Below are positions 49,696 to 59,482 of a stretch of DNA of 64,000 bases, in pieces; position 1 is the first letter of the stretch; each line of letters starts with the position of its first letter. This DNA is from an uncultured Carboxylicivirga sp. Its GTDB lineage: Bacteria > Bacteroidota > Bacteroidia > Bacteroidales > Marinilabiliaceae. Where the stretch lies: positions 3,968,001 through 4,032,000 of the forward strand of contig NZ_OY771430.1 in assembly GCF_963674565.1 (NCBI RefSeq), read 5' to 3'. A model generated the notes under the pieces. It worked only from the letters and a program-made list of their open reading frames with translations, was not told the DNA's origin and ran no database searches. A program made the translations under genes and the position numbers.

Positions 49696-49920
49696 ATGAA
49701 AAAATTATTATTAATTACCGCTGTGTTAGCCTTCGTAATGGCATCATGTGGCGAAAAGAAAAAGAAAGATACTGAAAGCACTGAAGCAACCCCACAGCAA
49801 GAAGTGGTTGAGATAGTAGATGCTGCCGCTGATACACTTCAGGTGACCCTTGAAGAAGCTGCACAAGACATTAAAGAAACAACTGAAAAGTTGGACGAAG
49901 CCCTAAAAGAACTGGAATAA
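49696..49920 (+). CDS. Small lipoprotein, Glu/Thr-rich
   Basis: 74 residues: lipobox LAFVMASC (Cys18), then a mature chain of about 56 residues that is acidic, with one amphipathic helix in the second half (TLQVTLEEAAQDIKETTEKLDEALKELE). It probably lies on the outer membrane and forms a coiled coil. The next gene, 19 bases downstream, encodes an exported coiled-coil protein, so the two could bind each other. No family is recognised. Confidence 0.75.
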   Translation: MKKLLLITAVLAFVMASCGEKKKKDTESTEATPQQEVVEIVDAAADTLQVTLEEAAQDIKETTEKLDEALKELE

Positions 49921-49939
49921 ACATTCAAAATCTATCGAA

Positions 49940-50485
49940 ATGAAAAAAATCACCCTACTACTGGCATTACTATTTACTTTAAGTTTGGCAAGCCAGGCGC
50001 AAAATAATAAGGATAAGAAAGAAAAAGGCAAGCAGGAGAAGAAGGAAAAAATAAAAGAAGAGGTTAAGGAAAAAGCCGAAAAAGAAACTGGTAATGCTTA
50101 TGGAAAAAATAAAGGAGATCTTGAAGGTAAAGAATTTGGACAGAAACGTGCAGAAGAAGCTAAAATGAAGCACGAAGAGCATAAGAAAAAACTGGATGAA
50201 TCGGTTTCAGAAGGCGAAATGAAAACCAAAGAGGCTCGCGAGAGAATAAAAAATGCCAAAGAAAGAGCTGATAAAGAGCGAAAAGAAGGTAAAATCTCGG
50301 ATGAAGAATACCAAAAAAGGAAGGAAAAGATAGACAGGGCTGAAAGACAAACTGAAGAGTTGGAGAAAAAAATTGAAGAAGTCAAACAGCAGGAGGAAAA
50401 AGTAAAAGTGATGGAGGAAAAGATGAAGGAGAAAGAGCTTGAGATGAAAGAAAAGAAGAAAGAATTAGAAGAAAAGGAAATGTAA
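49940..50485 (+). CDS. Exported highly charged coiled-coil protein
   Basis: 181 residues: signal peptide (1-20, LASQAQ), then an almost unbroken run of Lys and Glu with heptad spacing (about 75-181), for example RERIKNAKERADKERKEGKISDEEYQKRKEKIDR. Low complexity means homology claims would be unreliable. It is probably a periplasmic rod-like or linker protein. A terminator follows 6 bases after the stop. Confidence 0.75.
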   Translation: MKKITLLLALLFTLSLASQAQNNKDKKEKGKQEKKEKIKEEVKEKAEKETGNAYGKNKGDLEGKEFGQKRAEEAKMKHEEHKKKLDESVSEGEMKTKEARERIKNAKERADKERKEGKISDEEYQKRKEKIDRAERQTEELEKKIEEVKQQEEKVKVMEEKMKEKELEMKEKKKELEEKEM

Positions 50486-50491
50486 CCAGAT

Positions 50492-50515
50492 AAAGCCCCG
50501 AAAGGGGCTTTTTAT
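50492..50515 (+). terminator. Terminator after the coiled-coil gene
   Basis: AAAGCCCC, GAAA tetraloop, GGGGCTTT, then T-rich. A stable GNRA loop makes this a strong terminator. Confidence 0.9.
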
Positions 50516-50569
50516 ATTACCTGTTGTCCCTTTCGTATATCTTAAAAAATGCTAAATATGTTAATTAAA

Positions 50570-50601
50570 TTTGTTGACTTTCAGTTAATACCTTAATTTT
50601 A
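50570..50601 (+). promoter_or_regulatory. Candidate promoter of the TPR gene
   Basis: TTTG (50570-50573), a 20-base spacer and TAATTTTA (50594-50601), one base off TAnnTTTG. It lies 40 bases before the ATG. Confidence 0.4.
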
Positions 50602-50640
50602 AGATGCTATCATTTCAGGCCTATCTTAACTTACTGTACT

Positions 50641-51921
50641 ATGAAAAATTATCTGCTCTCAGGTATTCTGGTATTTTTCTGCATTAATGCAATTGCCCAG
50701 GAAAATCTTAATCTGCTGTTTTCCGAAGAACGTTATCCCGAAATAATTGATCAGCTGGAGTCTCAACGAAACACATTGGATGAAGATGGATTCTACCTTC
50801 TGGCTTCCGCATATTATCAATCAGGCACTATCAACAAAGCTATCGAAACCCTGGCAAGTGTAAATAAACCCTTGCCGGTTAAACATCAGGATTTACTATG
50901 TAAAAGTTATTTCGAAGTTGGTCAGTATCCACAGGCATTGGATATATGCCAACAAAGATATGCTCAAGACTCAACGCATTATGGTAACCTGATGCGATAT
51001 GCGCAAATTCAAAGTACCGAAGGCCAGTACGAAAGCGCCATTTTGATTCTAGAAAACTACCTTAAGCTAGATTCTTTAAACTATAATGCCAACATGCTGC
51101 TGGCCGAAGCATATCAGAAAGTAAATGAACCTTTATCGGCCATTAAAACCTATAAACGCATATTGGAAGCCTATCCGATTAATCAAAAGGTCGGGGTAAA
51201 ACTGGCACAGGTATATTACGGTAAAAAAATGTATGTAGAGTGCTTCGACCTGAGTATGCAGTTTGTTGATACGCTGGGTTATTCAAAACGTTTTTTAACC
51301 ATGGCAGGTCTGGCAAGTTTTAAGTCGGGTGCAAACGGGAATACGGTTAACATATTTAAAAGAATGGAATCTCAGGGTGATAGTTCGCTCATTACCAAAA
51401 AACATATTGGAATTGCTTATTACCGCATGGACAACTTTAATGAGAGCATAACTTATTTATCCAATGCTTTTGAATTGAAAAGCGATGATCCTGAAATTTG
51501 TTTCTTTCTGGGTGCCAGTCTGGGCGAATCAAATATACCATTAAGAGGTAAACCCTATCTAGAAATGGCTGCCGGCTTACTAAATCCTTCACCTGATTTA
51601 ATGGAAAAAATACATCTTAAACTGGCTATGATGCATGCCAATTCGGGCGAATACGAAAAAGCCATTGCTTATTATGATACAGCCTACAATTATTCTCCAA
51701 CCACGGCAATGTATTTATATAATCAGGCAACTATTTATGATTTTGAATTAAAAGATAAAGAAAAGGCTCAGAAATTATATGAAGCTTTTCTTTCCAAGTT
51801 ACCCGATTCACTGGATACAAAAAAAGGGAAAGACGTAACAAGAATCCGATTAAAGGAGTTTGTGAACAGACGTTTAAATACCATGGCTGAGGAAGAATTT
51901 TTTAAGCAGGGAATTCAATAA
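50641..51921 (+). CDS. Exported TPR-repeat protein
   Basis: 426 residues with a signal peptide (1-19, INAIAQ) and about nine TPR repeats over 30-390, with motifs such as YQSGTINKAIETLASV, YESAILILENYLKLDSLNYNANMLLAEAYQKV and GEYEKAIAYYDTAYNYSPTTAMYLYNQATIYD. TPR arrays form superhelical scaffolds for protein-protein contacts. No lipobox, so it is soluble in the periplasm or exported. No enzymatic domain. The partner is unknown. It stands alone and is closed by a terminator. Confidence 0.85.
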   Translation: MKNYLLSGILVFFCINAIAQENLNLLFSEERYPEIIDQLESQRNTLDEDGFYLLASAYYQSGTINKAIETLASVNKPLPVKHQDLLCKSYFEVGQYPQALDICQQRYAQDSTHYGNLMRYAQIQSTEGQYESAILILENYLKLDSLNYNANMLLAEAYQKVNEPLSAIKTYKRILEAYPINQKVGVKLAQVYYGKKMYVECFDLSMQFVDTLGYSKRFLTMAGLASFKSGANGNTVNIFKRMESQGDSSLITKKHIGIAYYRMDNFNESITYLSNAFELKSDDPEICFFLGASLGESNIPLRGKPYLEMAAGLLNPSPDLMEKIHLKLAMMHANSGEYEKAIAYYDTAYNYSPTTAMYLYNQATIYDFELKDKEKAQKLYEAFLSKLPDSLDTKKGKDVTRIRLKEFVNRRLNTMAEEEFFKQGIQ

Positions 51922-51933
51922 TTTCATATAACA

Positions 51934-51971
51934 AAGAAAGCCGGATGGTATAACCTCCGGCTTTCTTATGA
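51934..51971. terminator. Bidirectional terminator
   Basis: Eleven-bp stem AAGAAAGCCGG with CCGGCTTTCTT. It lies between the convergent TPR and tpx genes. Confidence 0.75.
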
Positions 51972-52009
51972 ACATTAAATAAAACTAAACAATTATCTGC
52001 ACTAAGGCA

Positions 52010-52507
52010 TTACAAAACTTTTAATGCAGCTTCATAATCTGGCTCGTGTACAATGTCATCTACCTGTTCGCTGTGTACTACCTTACCATTCTCATCAACT
52101 ACAACCACAGCACGAGATAAAAGACCTGCCAACGGTCCATCTACCATTTTAACTCCATAATTCTGACTGAAAACTTCGTCTTTGTATTCTGATAAAGAAA
52201 TTACCTTATCCAAACCTTCAGCACCGCAAAAACGTGCATGCGCAAAAGGTAAATCACGAGAAATACATAAAACGGTTGTATTATCGCGTTTCGATGCTTC
52301 AGCATTAAATCTTCTTACCGATGCAGCACAAACAGAAGTATCAACACTTGGAAAAATATTTAATACTACCTTTTGACCTTTATAATCGTTTAACGAAACG
52401 TCGCCTAATTCTGTATTTACTAAAGTAAATTCCGGGGCCTCAGCTCCCACTCTTGGTAAGTCGCCTGCTGTTTCAACAGGTGAACCTTTAAAAGTTATTT
52501 TTGCCAT
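52010..52507 (-). CDS. tpx: Thiol peroxidase
   Basis: Atypical two-Cys peroxiredoxin reducing lipid and hydrogen peroxides with thioredoxin. 165 residues, the standard length. The peroxidatic Cys60 is in PSVDTSVCAASVRRF and the resolving Cys94 in FAHARFCGAEGLD; the catalytic Thr-Cys-Arg arrangement is complete. GAEAPEFTLVNTELGDVSLNDYKGQKVVLNIFP is the Tpx N-terminal signature. Single gene, cytoplasmic or periplasmic; no signal peptide is present. Confidence 0.96.
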   Translation of the reverse strand: MAKITFKGSPVETAGDLPRVGAEAPEFTLVNTELGDVSLNDYKGQKVVLNIFPSVDTSVCAASVRRFNAEASKRDNTTVLCISRDLPFAHARFCGAEGLDKVISLSEYKDEVFSQNYGVKMVDGPLAGLLSRAVVVVDENGKVVHSEQVDDIVHEPDYEAALKVL

Positions 52508-52576
52508 TTTGTTCGATCAATTTATTTAAAACCTAAACAACGCCTTCGTTACTTTTGTTTACAAAAAAATAAAAAA

Positions 52577-52608
52577 AATGACCGAAGCTTATTTATTCTT
52601 CGGTCATT
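52577..52608 (-). terminator. Terminator after ccsBA
   Basis: On the minus strand AATGACCGAAG, 10-base loop, CTTCGGTCATT and then eight T. It begins 22 bases after the CcsBA stop. Confidence 0.9.
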
Positions 52609-52629
52609 CAAACATATAGAACAAATATT

Positions 52630-55600
52630 TTAAGACTCTTCCTCTTCTTCTTTTGCCAGTTTCTTTTCGTTATACATGGCATAAAAAATAACTACAGCAA
52701 CTACCGCAACAGAATAATAAACCCATGCAGGAACCGGAACCGGATCACCTTTTGCATAAGAATGCATTCCGGCCAGATAATAGTTAACTCCCAGATAGGT
52801 CATTATTACAGATGCAAAGCCAATAACTGACCATATATTGAAGGTTGTTATACTCTTCATTCCTGGTATAAAACGCATGTGCAAAATAAAGGCATAAACC
52901 AGAATGGTAACTGCCGACCATGTTTCTTTAGGATCCCATCCCCAATAACGCCCCCACGATTCGTTAGCCCAGACACCACCAAGAAAAGCACCAACTGTCA
53001 ACAGATACAATCCCACGGTCATAGCCCTTTCACTAATGGCTGAAAGTTCTTCTATTGTAAGTGTAAAGGCCATTTTATTATTCTTATTCTTAGCTCCGGC
53101 TAACAATAGATTCAGAAAGCCTAACAAGAAACCATTACCCAAAAATCCATAACTGGCCACAATAATTGCAACGTGAATGGTTAACCAGTATGATTTCAAT
53201 ACCGGCACCAGATTAGTAATCTCAGGATTCATCCAGCTAAGATGAGCAACCATTAAAATAATACCTGCAAAAATAGCTGAGACAGACAAGGCAATCGGAT
53301 TCTTCTTAGTCCAGCTTAAACCGGCAACCAGGGTTGTCCAACCAATGTACAACATCGATTCATATCCGTTACTCCATGGTGCATGGCCTGATATATACCA
53401 GCGGATAGCCAAGCCGATTGTATACAATGCAAAGGCAAGAATAACCAATATTAGTCCGGTTCGCAAAATCCATTTAAATTGAAAACGAGGTTGAACCAGT
53501 CTCATTAACTGAAAAAACAAGAGAATCAAACCTAATACCAGAAAGTAAGGCATCAACGACATAAAAATGCTACTCTGATTGTAAAAAATCTCAATGTCCT
53601 TTTTATAATCTGAAGGCAGTATTGATCCACCGTATTTATGCTGATACTTATCTATTGCGTCTAAATAGGTAGCTTCTGAAGCTTTATCACCAGAAGTTAA
53701 TGCCTGCAAATACATGTTAAGCACATTCTTAATAAACAAGCTATCCTGCTCGCTTACCCCGGTTATTTTATCTTTCGAGAGCACCCATTTATTATCTTCA
53801 CTTTCAGGAAGAGGGAAAAGCTTGTAAAAGCTTCCCATTTTGTGCATGAAGAAAACGTTAACCTGCTCATCCACCTTCACTGCTTCCTGTTCCAACTTAT
53901 TGCGGTAGGCAGGCCTTTTGCGGTAAGATGTCTCAACCAACTGCCTTATTTTATATTGCCCATCGGGTGTAAAGAAATTGTTGATGGACGATTTTTTATC
54001 GGTCACCTGCAGAATGGCTCTAAGTTCATCATGCTTAATGGTTATCAGAGGTGTTTCCTGCCAGAATCCGGGATCAATAATTATACCTAATGCAACCTGA
54101 TCAGCAGATAAACCGTGAAATGTATGGTGTTTTACCAGCTTTCTGACAATCTCACTGTTCAAACTATTTACAGGCTTCATTCTTCCTCCCTGATCCTGCA
54201 CCCATAATCTTCCGAAAGCTTCCGCTGATTCAGTACTGATGTTAATATTTGGATTTAAGTCCTGACTCATTGCAGGAACTGCCATCAAGAATAAACCGAT
54301 GGCAAGAAACTTCTTCTTTTCCTTATAGATTTCATCAATCCTTCTGCCCAAGCTACGAAAACGCGTATTAGGCATTATTAATGCCAGCGTCATTCCAATG
54401 GCCAATATTAAATAACCTGCATAGGTAAATAGCGTACCCCAAAAATCTCTGTTTACCGATAATATTGTTCCTTTCTCATCCGTATCATATGATGACTGAA
54501 AGAATCGGTAACCCTTATAGTTAAGAATATTATTCATAAATATCCTTCGGTCTTCTTTGATTCCGGTGCGCTCATCCAATAAGGTTACTTCGCTTGCATA
54601 AGAGCTTGGACTTTCACTTCCCGGATAACGATCCAGCTCAAACCGATTAAGATGTAATGCAAACGGAATATGAATTTGTTTGGCACCATAGCTTACCATT
54701 ACATCAACACCGTCAATATTCACTGAATAATCACGCCCTAACTCATCCTTATGTCCAAAAACAAAGAATTCTTTCCTTTGATCATTCAATTCTGCCACAA
54801 ACTTTATGGCATCAGGCAAACCACTTCCGTTTTGACCTTCAACAGAAACCGGTTCAACTACTGCACTTTCCATTAGGTTAGTATATACCATTCGTAAGTC
54901 GCCGAAACTATATAAAACACCGTTATATAATTTATGTACTGAATCGGGTTCAAACTTTTGCACATCACCGGTTTGCATTTGCATCATACTAACTGTATCC
55001 TTACCAACAAAATAAGCCATACCATCAATAAGTTTTAATACAATATCCTGATTTGCATCGGATGGCTCAAACCCAAGAGAATAATTACCAACGTTTATAA
55101 CATCACCTTTGAATAATGAAAATTCCTGACGTCCACGTGCAGCTGACAAAACAATCTGAATTGCAGGCTCGCCTCCATCCTTCTCAACAGCTTTGGTCGT
55201 TGCCTGAGGTATAAACAATTCGCTTTTTAGCTTTAACTTTCCTTTGGAAGTTGAAAAACTAGATGAATATTCATTAGGACTAACTATTGAATAAAGGACA
55301 TGCTCTTCTTCGGTTTGATTAAAACTATCTGAAGTAACTTTTACTTTTATATATTGATCACTCGATAAAATCTGATCAGACTGTTCACCTTCACGTATGT
55401 GCATCATTCCCTCATAACCAATGTATCGGGTAATGGCGGCACCCACTATTATACAAATAAAAGCCAGATGAAAAACTAATACCGGCAGCTTCTTTAACGA
55501 AAAAGTTTTGAACTTCATCAGGTTACCCACCATATTAATGGTCAGTATTAAAAAAACCAATTCGAACCACCAGCTATTATAAACAAGAGCTTTGGAGGCA

Positions 55601-55713
55601 TTGGTGCCAAAGTCGTTTTCGATAAATGTTGCAACACCCATCACAGCAGCCAGAAATAAGAGTAGAGTTCCCATTAACCAATGGGATGTAAGAGCATCAA
55701 AAAGTTTTTTCAT
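52630..55713 (-). CDS. Fused ResB-ResC cytochrome c synthetase (CcsBA)
   Basis: 1027-residue inner-membrane protein that exports haem and ligates it to apocytochromes c (system II). N-terminal ResB/CcsB-like part about 1-470: TM helices near 15-34, 45-63 and 78-97, and a long periplasmic insert. A second periplasmic segment spans about 480-690. The C-terminal ResC/CcsA part (about 690-1015) has eight or so helices and the WWD haem-binding motif NESWGRYWGWDPKETWSAV near 930-948, with conserved His residues in flanking loops (HMRF). The bacterial fusion is typical of Bacteroidota. It is a single gene ending at its own terminator. Confidence 0.93.
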   Translation of the reverse strand: MKKLFDALTSHWLMGTLLLFLAAVMGVATFIENDFGTNASKALVYNSWWFELVFLILTINMVGNLMKFKTFSLKKLPVLVFHLAFICIIVGAAITRYIGYEGMMHIREGEQSDQILSSDQYIKVKVTSDSFNQTEEEHVLYSIVSPNEYSSSFSTSKGKLKLKSELFIPQATTKAVEKDGGEPAIQIVLSAARGRQEFSLFKGDVINVGNYSLGFEPSDANQDIVLKLIDGMAYFVGKDTVSMMQMQTGDVQKFEPDSVHKLYNGVLYSFGDLRMVYTNLMESAVVEPVSVEGQNGSGLPDAIKFVAELNDQRKEFFVFGHKDELGRDYSVNIDGVDVMVSYGAKQIHIPFALHLNRFELDRYPGSESPSSYASEVTLLDERTGIKEDRRIFMNNILNYKGYRFFQSSYDTDEKGTILSVNRDFWGTLFTYAGYLILAIGMTLALIMPNTRFRSLGRRIDEIYKEKKKFLAIGLFLMAVPAMSQDLNPNINISTESAEAFGRLWVQDQGGRMKPVNSLNSEIVRKLVKHHTFHGLSADQVALGIIIDPGFWQETPLITIKHDELRAILQVTDKKSSINNFFTPDGQYKIRQLVETSYRKRPAYRNKLEQEAVKVDEQVNVFFMHKMGSFYKLFPLPESEDNKWVLSKDKITGVSEQDSLFIKNVLNMYLQALTSGDKASEATYLDAIDKYQHKYGGSILPSDYKKDIEIFYNQSSIFMSLMPYFLVLGLILLFFQLMRLVQPRFQFKWILRTGLILVILAFALYTIGLAIRWYISGHAPWSNGYESMLYIGWTTLVAGLSWTKKNPIALSVSAIFAGIILMVAHLSWMNPEITNLVPVLKSYWLTIHVAIIVASYGFLGNGFLLGFLNLLLAGAKNKNNKMAFTLTIEELSAISERAMTVGLYLLTVGAFLGGVWANESWGRYWGWDPKETWSAVTILVYAFILHMRFIPGMKSITTFNIWSVIGFASVIMTYLGVNYYLAGMHSYAKGDPVPVPAWVYYSVAVVAVVIFYAMYNEKKLAKEEEEES

Positions 55714-55957
55714 ATTATTCTTCTTTGGATTTGGATTCTCAAACTGTTAACAATTTATCATATAATTAGTTCGTCTGTATTTAACCATTTCATATTTACT
55801 ATACGGAGATTAAAATAGTAAATAAGAACAAGATTACTTCTATTATTCATTCTAAATAAGGAAAAAGTTAAGTTCAGTTCCCAATTCGACTAAATTCACG
55901 AAACGTTCTACATAAATCCCCGTAAGACTGGCAAAAATTGCTTTAATACCTAAATCC

Positions 55958-57511
55958 ATGAAATTAACTGCTAAGGTTATTGCTTTTTCTGTTGGGATGC
56001 TGGCTATACTTGCCTTATCCATTACAATTCCATCAACAATAATAAATTATCAATCTCAGAAAGATGACCTTGAAGAGCTCGAAAAAATTCTTCGTAACAA
56101 TTTTGATGAAGAAGTAAAGCATCAGGTGCAAAGCGTAATGACATTATTGGAAAGTTTTCACGAATTAGTTAAGCAGGATTCCCTCTCATTAGCTGAAGCC
56201 AAATTTCTGGCAGCCTATTCAGTACGAAATCTAAAATACGGAAAGGATGGATATTTTTGGATTGATACCAAGGAGGGTGTTAATGTTGTTCTACTTGGTC
56301 GTGAAGATGTTGAAGGGAAAAGCCGTTGGGATGCGAAAGATGCAAATGGAAAATTTCTGATCAGGGAAATTATTAATTCTGCAATTAATGGTGACGGATA
56401 TACAGAATATTGGTTCCCGAAAGCCGGCAGTGATATTCCTTTACCTAAAAGAAGTTATTCAGCATATTTTGAACCTTTTAACTGGGTTGTAGGTACAGGA
56501 AATTATATCGATGAAATTGATACGGCTATTGCATCATCAAGACAAAAAATGAATGATAATTTAAAGTCTGGAATAATGCTATCATCAGGTATATCATTAA
56601 TTACTTTGATAATTTTTGGACTTCTTTCTGTTTTCTTTGGCAAAAGAATCACTCGCTCTATAATTAAACTTTCAAAACATACTCAATCAATTGCAAAAGG
56701 TGATTTATCAATAGAAATTGAAACATCTGAAAACGATGAAATTGGCACTTTACAAGAATCATTAAAAGCAACTCTTGCGAAATTGAGAACCATTATAGAA
56801 GAAGTAATACAAGGTTCAGAGAATGTTTTTACTGCAAGTGAGCAAATGGCGCAATCAGCTGAACATATTTCAAATGGGGCTAATTCGCAGGCAGCTTCAA
56901 CCGAAGAAATTTCAACTTCTATAGAACAGATGGTTGCAAACATACATTCTAACTCAGAAAATGCAAGAAGAACAGAATCTACCGCAAATAAAACTGGACA
57001 TGGTATTGAGCAACTTAAGGAAACCGTTAATAAAAACCTGGTTGCTATGGAGCAAATCAGCTCAAAAGTTGCCATAATTAAGGATATTGCCTTCCAGACA
57101 AACCTATTGGCATTAAATGCATCAGTTGAAGCAGCTAGAGCAGGTGATGCAGGTAAAGGATTTGCAGTTGTTGCATCAGAAGTACGAAAACTATCTGAGT
57201 TCACACAGAAAGCTGCTGGGGAAATTGATGAGGTATCTTCGTCTAGTCTTTCCATAGCGCAGCAATCATGGAGTGAAATGGAGAGAATTTTGCCTGATAT
57301 CCAATCAATTTTGGAAGCAATAAAAGAAATATTGGTATCAAGTCAGGAGCAGGAAACAGGAGCTACACATATTAACAGTGCTATTCAATCATTAGTAAGT
57401 ATCACTTCACAAAATTCAGCATCCTCTGAAGAAATGGCTTCCAGTTCAGAAGAATTATCACGACAAGCTGAAATACTAAAGAAAACCATAGGTTATTTCA
57501 AAATTAACTAA
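55958..57511 (+). CDS. Methyl-accepting chemotaxis protein with Cache sensor
   Basis: 517 residues: TM1 about 7-27, periplasmic single-Cache (sCache_2) domain about 38-190 with the typical KYGKDGYFWIDTKEGVNVVL and YFEPFNWVVGTGNYIDEID segments, TM2 about 203-224, HAMP about 225-278, and the signalling domain with tip FQTNLLALNASVEAARAGDAG and FAVVASEVRKLSEFTQK. The tail is IGYFKIN. Cache_2 domains often bind small carboxylates or amino acids; the ligand here is unknown. A third receptor in one window with no che cluster suggests a large receptor set. Confidence 0.94.
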   Translation: MKLTAKVIAFSVGMLAILALSITIPSTIINYQSQKDDLEELEKILRNNFDEEVKHQVQSVMTLLESFHELVKQDSLSLAEAKFLAAYSVRNLKYGKDGYFWIDTKEGVNVVLLGREDVEGKSRWDAKDANGKFLIREIINSAINGDGYTEYWFPKAGSDIPLPKRSYSAYFEPFNWVVGTGNYIDEIDTAIASSRQKMNDNLKSGIMLSSGISLITLIIFGLLSVFFGKRITRSIIKLSKHTQSIAKGDLSIEIETSENDEIGTLQESLKATLAKLRTIIEEVIQGSENVFTASEQMAQSAEHISNGANSQAASTEEISTSIEQMVANIHSNSENARRTESTANKTGHGIEQLKETVNKNLVAMEQISSKVAIIKDIAFQTNLLALNASVEAARAGDAGKGFAVVASEVRKLSEFTQKAAGEIDEVSSSSLSIAQQSWSEMERILPDIQSILEAIKEILVSSQEQETGATHINSAIQSLVSITSQNSASSEEMASSSEELSRQAEILKKTIGYFKIN

Positions 57512-57614
57512 AGTACAGGAATTGATTTTTCAGATTGTATAGGATTGAATTATTTATTTGTTTTGCATTTTTTAAAATAAACCAAAATCAAAAAAGGTTG
57601 GTAAACCAATTAAA

Positions 57615-58835
57615 ATGAAGAAATTATTACTTTTTATCACAGTTGTCGCATTTGCCCTAAGAATAAATGCACAGGAAGAAGAGAAAAAAATAAAGATTGA
57701 GTTGCATGGTTATGTTGGGATCAATGCTTTCTTTGACTCACGTCAGAGCGCAACAGCCAGAAACGGTAATATTTACCTTTGGCCCTTACCTCCAAGTTTG
57801 GATGGATCGGGACAGGATCTGAATTCTGCAGCCAGCCTGGATATTGATGCTGCATTTAGCCGTGTTAACCTAGGAGTTAGCGGACCTGATATCTGGGGTG
57901 CCAAAACACTGGCATTTGTTGAAGGTGATTTCCTGGGAGATAAGGCACAGGGAAGTGATTTATATTTTCGATTACGTCATGCTTTTATCCGATTAAACTG
58001 GAAAAAAAGCAGCATCTTGTTCGGACAATACTGGCATCCACTTTTTATTCCTGAGAATTATCCTTCTGCTGTTACGTTAAGTGCAGGCTCACCCTATCAT
58101 CCACTAAACCGTCAGCCAATGTTGCGCTATGAATATAAAATGAGTGATAAAATGGAGGTTCTTGCCTTTCTGATGAGTCAGAATGATTTTAGTGACAGGG
58201 GAATGACAAAAGCAGTTGAGAATTCATTACGACCTGAGATTGATGTACAGTTGAAATATAATAACGGAGATTTCTTTGCTGCATTCACAGCCGGATACAA
58301 AACTCTGAAACCAGCTTTATTGGATCCATTGAATGGCCTTAAAACCGATGAATTAGCACAGGCTGGTTATTTTGCAGGTTCTATCCGACAAAAATTTGAA
58401 GGATTCACAATAAAAGCAGAAGGTATCTATGGTGGGGCAATGTCGAATCTGGTAATGCTGGGGGGCTTTGCTGAAAAAAATAATGGTAGTGAACAACGCC
58501 AATATACACCTATTAATACTATGGCCTTATGGGCTGATATACAAACCAACCATACAAAAGTACAGCCAGGTTTATTTGCAGGATACACTAAGAACCTGGG
58601 CACTTCAGAAGAGGCTAATTACCTATCAGAATACACATTAGGGGGCACCATTGGAGAGATGTATACCATCTCTCCTCGAATCAAATTCTACGCGACTCCA
58701 AAAGTTTGTTTAGGAATAGAATGGATGTATGCAGTTGCCGGTTATGGTAGTGAATTTGATGAAAATGCTAAACCAATCAATCTTGAAAATGTTACCAATC
58801 ATAGAATAACCACTATGTTGAAGTACATTTTTTAG
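57615..58835 (+). CDS. Porin-like outer-membrane barrel protein
   Basis: 406 residues with a signal peptide (1-19, ALRINAQ) and a 16-strand-type barrel: repeated beta-hairpins such as FRLRHAFIRLNWKKSSILFGQYWHPLF, ending RITTMLKYIF with the C-terminal aromatic residue. The sequence resembles the DcaP/alginate-export-like porin group in style, but the substrate is not deducible. Two small genes follow closely (a 53-residue membrane protein 5 bases after the stop, then a DUF4268 protein), so the three form one operon. Confidence 0.82.
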   Translation: MKKLLLFITVVAFALRINAQEEEKKIKIELHGYVGINAFFDSRQSATARNGNIYLWPLPPSLDGSGQDLNSAASLDIDAAFSRVNLGVSGPDIWGAKTLAFVEGDFLGDKAQGSDLYFRLRHAFIRLNWKKSSILFGQYWHPLFIPENYPSAVTLSAGSPYHPLNRQPMLRYEYKMSDKMEVLAFLMSQNDFSDRGMTKAVENSLRPEIDVQLKYNNGDFFAAFTAGYKTLKPALLDPLNGLKTDELAQAGYFAGSIRQKFEGFTIKAEGIYGGAMSNLVMLGGFAEKNNGSEQRQYTPINTMALWADIQTNHTKVQPGLFAGYTKNLGTSEEANYLSEYTLGGTIGEMYTISPRIKFYATPKVCLGIEWMYAVAGYGSEFDENAKPINLENVTNHRITTMLKYIF

Positions 58836-58840
58836 ATATT

Positions 58841-59002
58841 GTGAAAGAAAAATTAGCTGTACTAGCAGTACTAATGATAGTTGTCGGTTTCGGCATGATA
58901 CACAGTACCACCTCCACAATGGAGGTGGTAAGTTTGTTAATGATTGGCATAGGTGCTGCATTTCTCTTATTTTTGCTGCTCAGCAAAAAAAGTAACAAAT
59001 AA
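58841..59002 (+). CDS. 53-residue two-helix membrane protein
   Basis: Starts with GTG at 58841, 5 bases after the porin stop, and ends in TAA at 59000-59002, 6 bases before the DUF4268 gene. Reads (M)KEKLAVLAVLMIVVGFGMI, a short polar turn (HSTTSTME), a second hydrophobic helix VVSLLMIGIGAAFLLFLLL and a basic tail SKKSNK. Too short for most gene callers. The tight spacing on both sides is what supports it; it may be a small inner-membrane partner of the porin operon. No family recognised. Confidence 0.7.
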   Translation: MKEKLAVLAVLMIVVGFGMIHSTTSTMEVVSLLMIGIGAAFLLFLLLSKKSNK

Positions 59003-59008
59003 ATAATC

Positions 59009-59476
59009 ATGTTCTCAAAAGAGCAAGCAAAAGAACTTCGTCAACAATTTTGGCATAAATTAGAAAACCGTACTCGCCGTATACCGGGTCAAAAGGGTAA
59101 AAAAATACGCTGGATTTTTGATAATACCGGTGTGAAGGGATTGGATTTACGCTTTGATATAAATCGGGAGAGAGCCATAGTGGCCCTTGAGATTAACCAT
59201 AGAAATGAAGAACGAAGGTTGCAGCTTTACGAAAAATTAGAAGCCTGCAAAACGATTTTCGAAACAGCCTACGAGGGAGAACTCACATGGGATTATTTGT
59301 ACAATAAAGATGAAGAAAAGGAGGTTTGCAGGATATATGAAGAAATGCCTTCAGATATTTATCGTGAAGAATTGTGGCCCGAAACCATGAAGTTTATGAT
59401 CAATCGTATGTTGCGTTTGGAAAAAGCCTTTTTGGAAGTAAAAGACTTTTTATTGCACGACGAGTTGGGAATGTAA
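59009..59476 (+). CDS. DUF4268 protein
   Basis: 155-residue cytoplasmic protein matching the DUF4268 pattern: FWHKLENRTRRIPGQKGKKIRWIFDNTGVKGLDLRFDINRERAIVALEINHRNEERRLQLYEKLEAC at the N-terminus, then TWDYLYNKDEEKEVCRIYEEM and the ELWPETMKFMINRMLRLEKAF helix. The domain has a nuclease-like alpha/beta look (beta-strands followed by E and R/K-rich helices) and occurs next to restriction systems in other bacteria, but no catalytic set is certain. Last gene of the porin operon. Function unknown. Confidence 0.8.
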   Translation: MFSKEQAKELRQQFWHKLENRTRRIPGQKGKKIRWIFDNTGVKGLDLRFDINRERAIVALEINHRNEERRLQLYEKLEACKTIFETAYEGELTWDYLYNKDEEKEVCRIYEEMPSDIYREELWPETMKFMINRMLRLEKAFLEVKDFLLHDELGM

Positions 59477-59482
59477 AATAAA

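Noticed and set aside
50098..50385. Long minus-strand frame opposite the coiled-coil protein
   Set aside because: It is a Ser/Phe-rich mirror of a Lys/Glu-rich coding sequence, a usual artefact of such composition.
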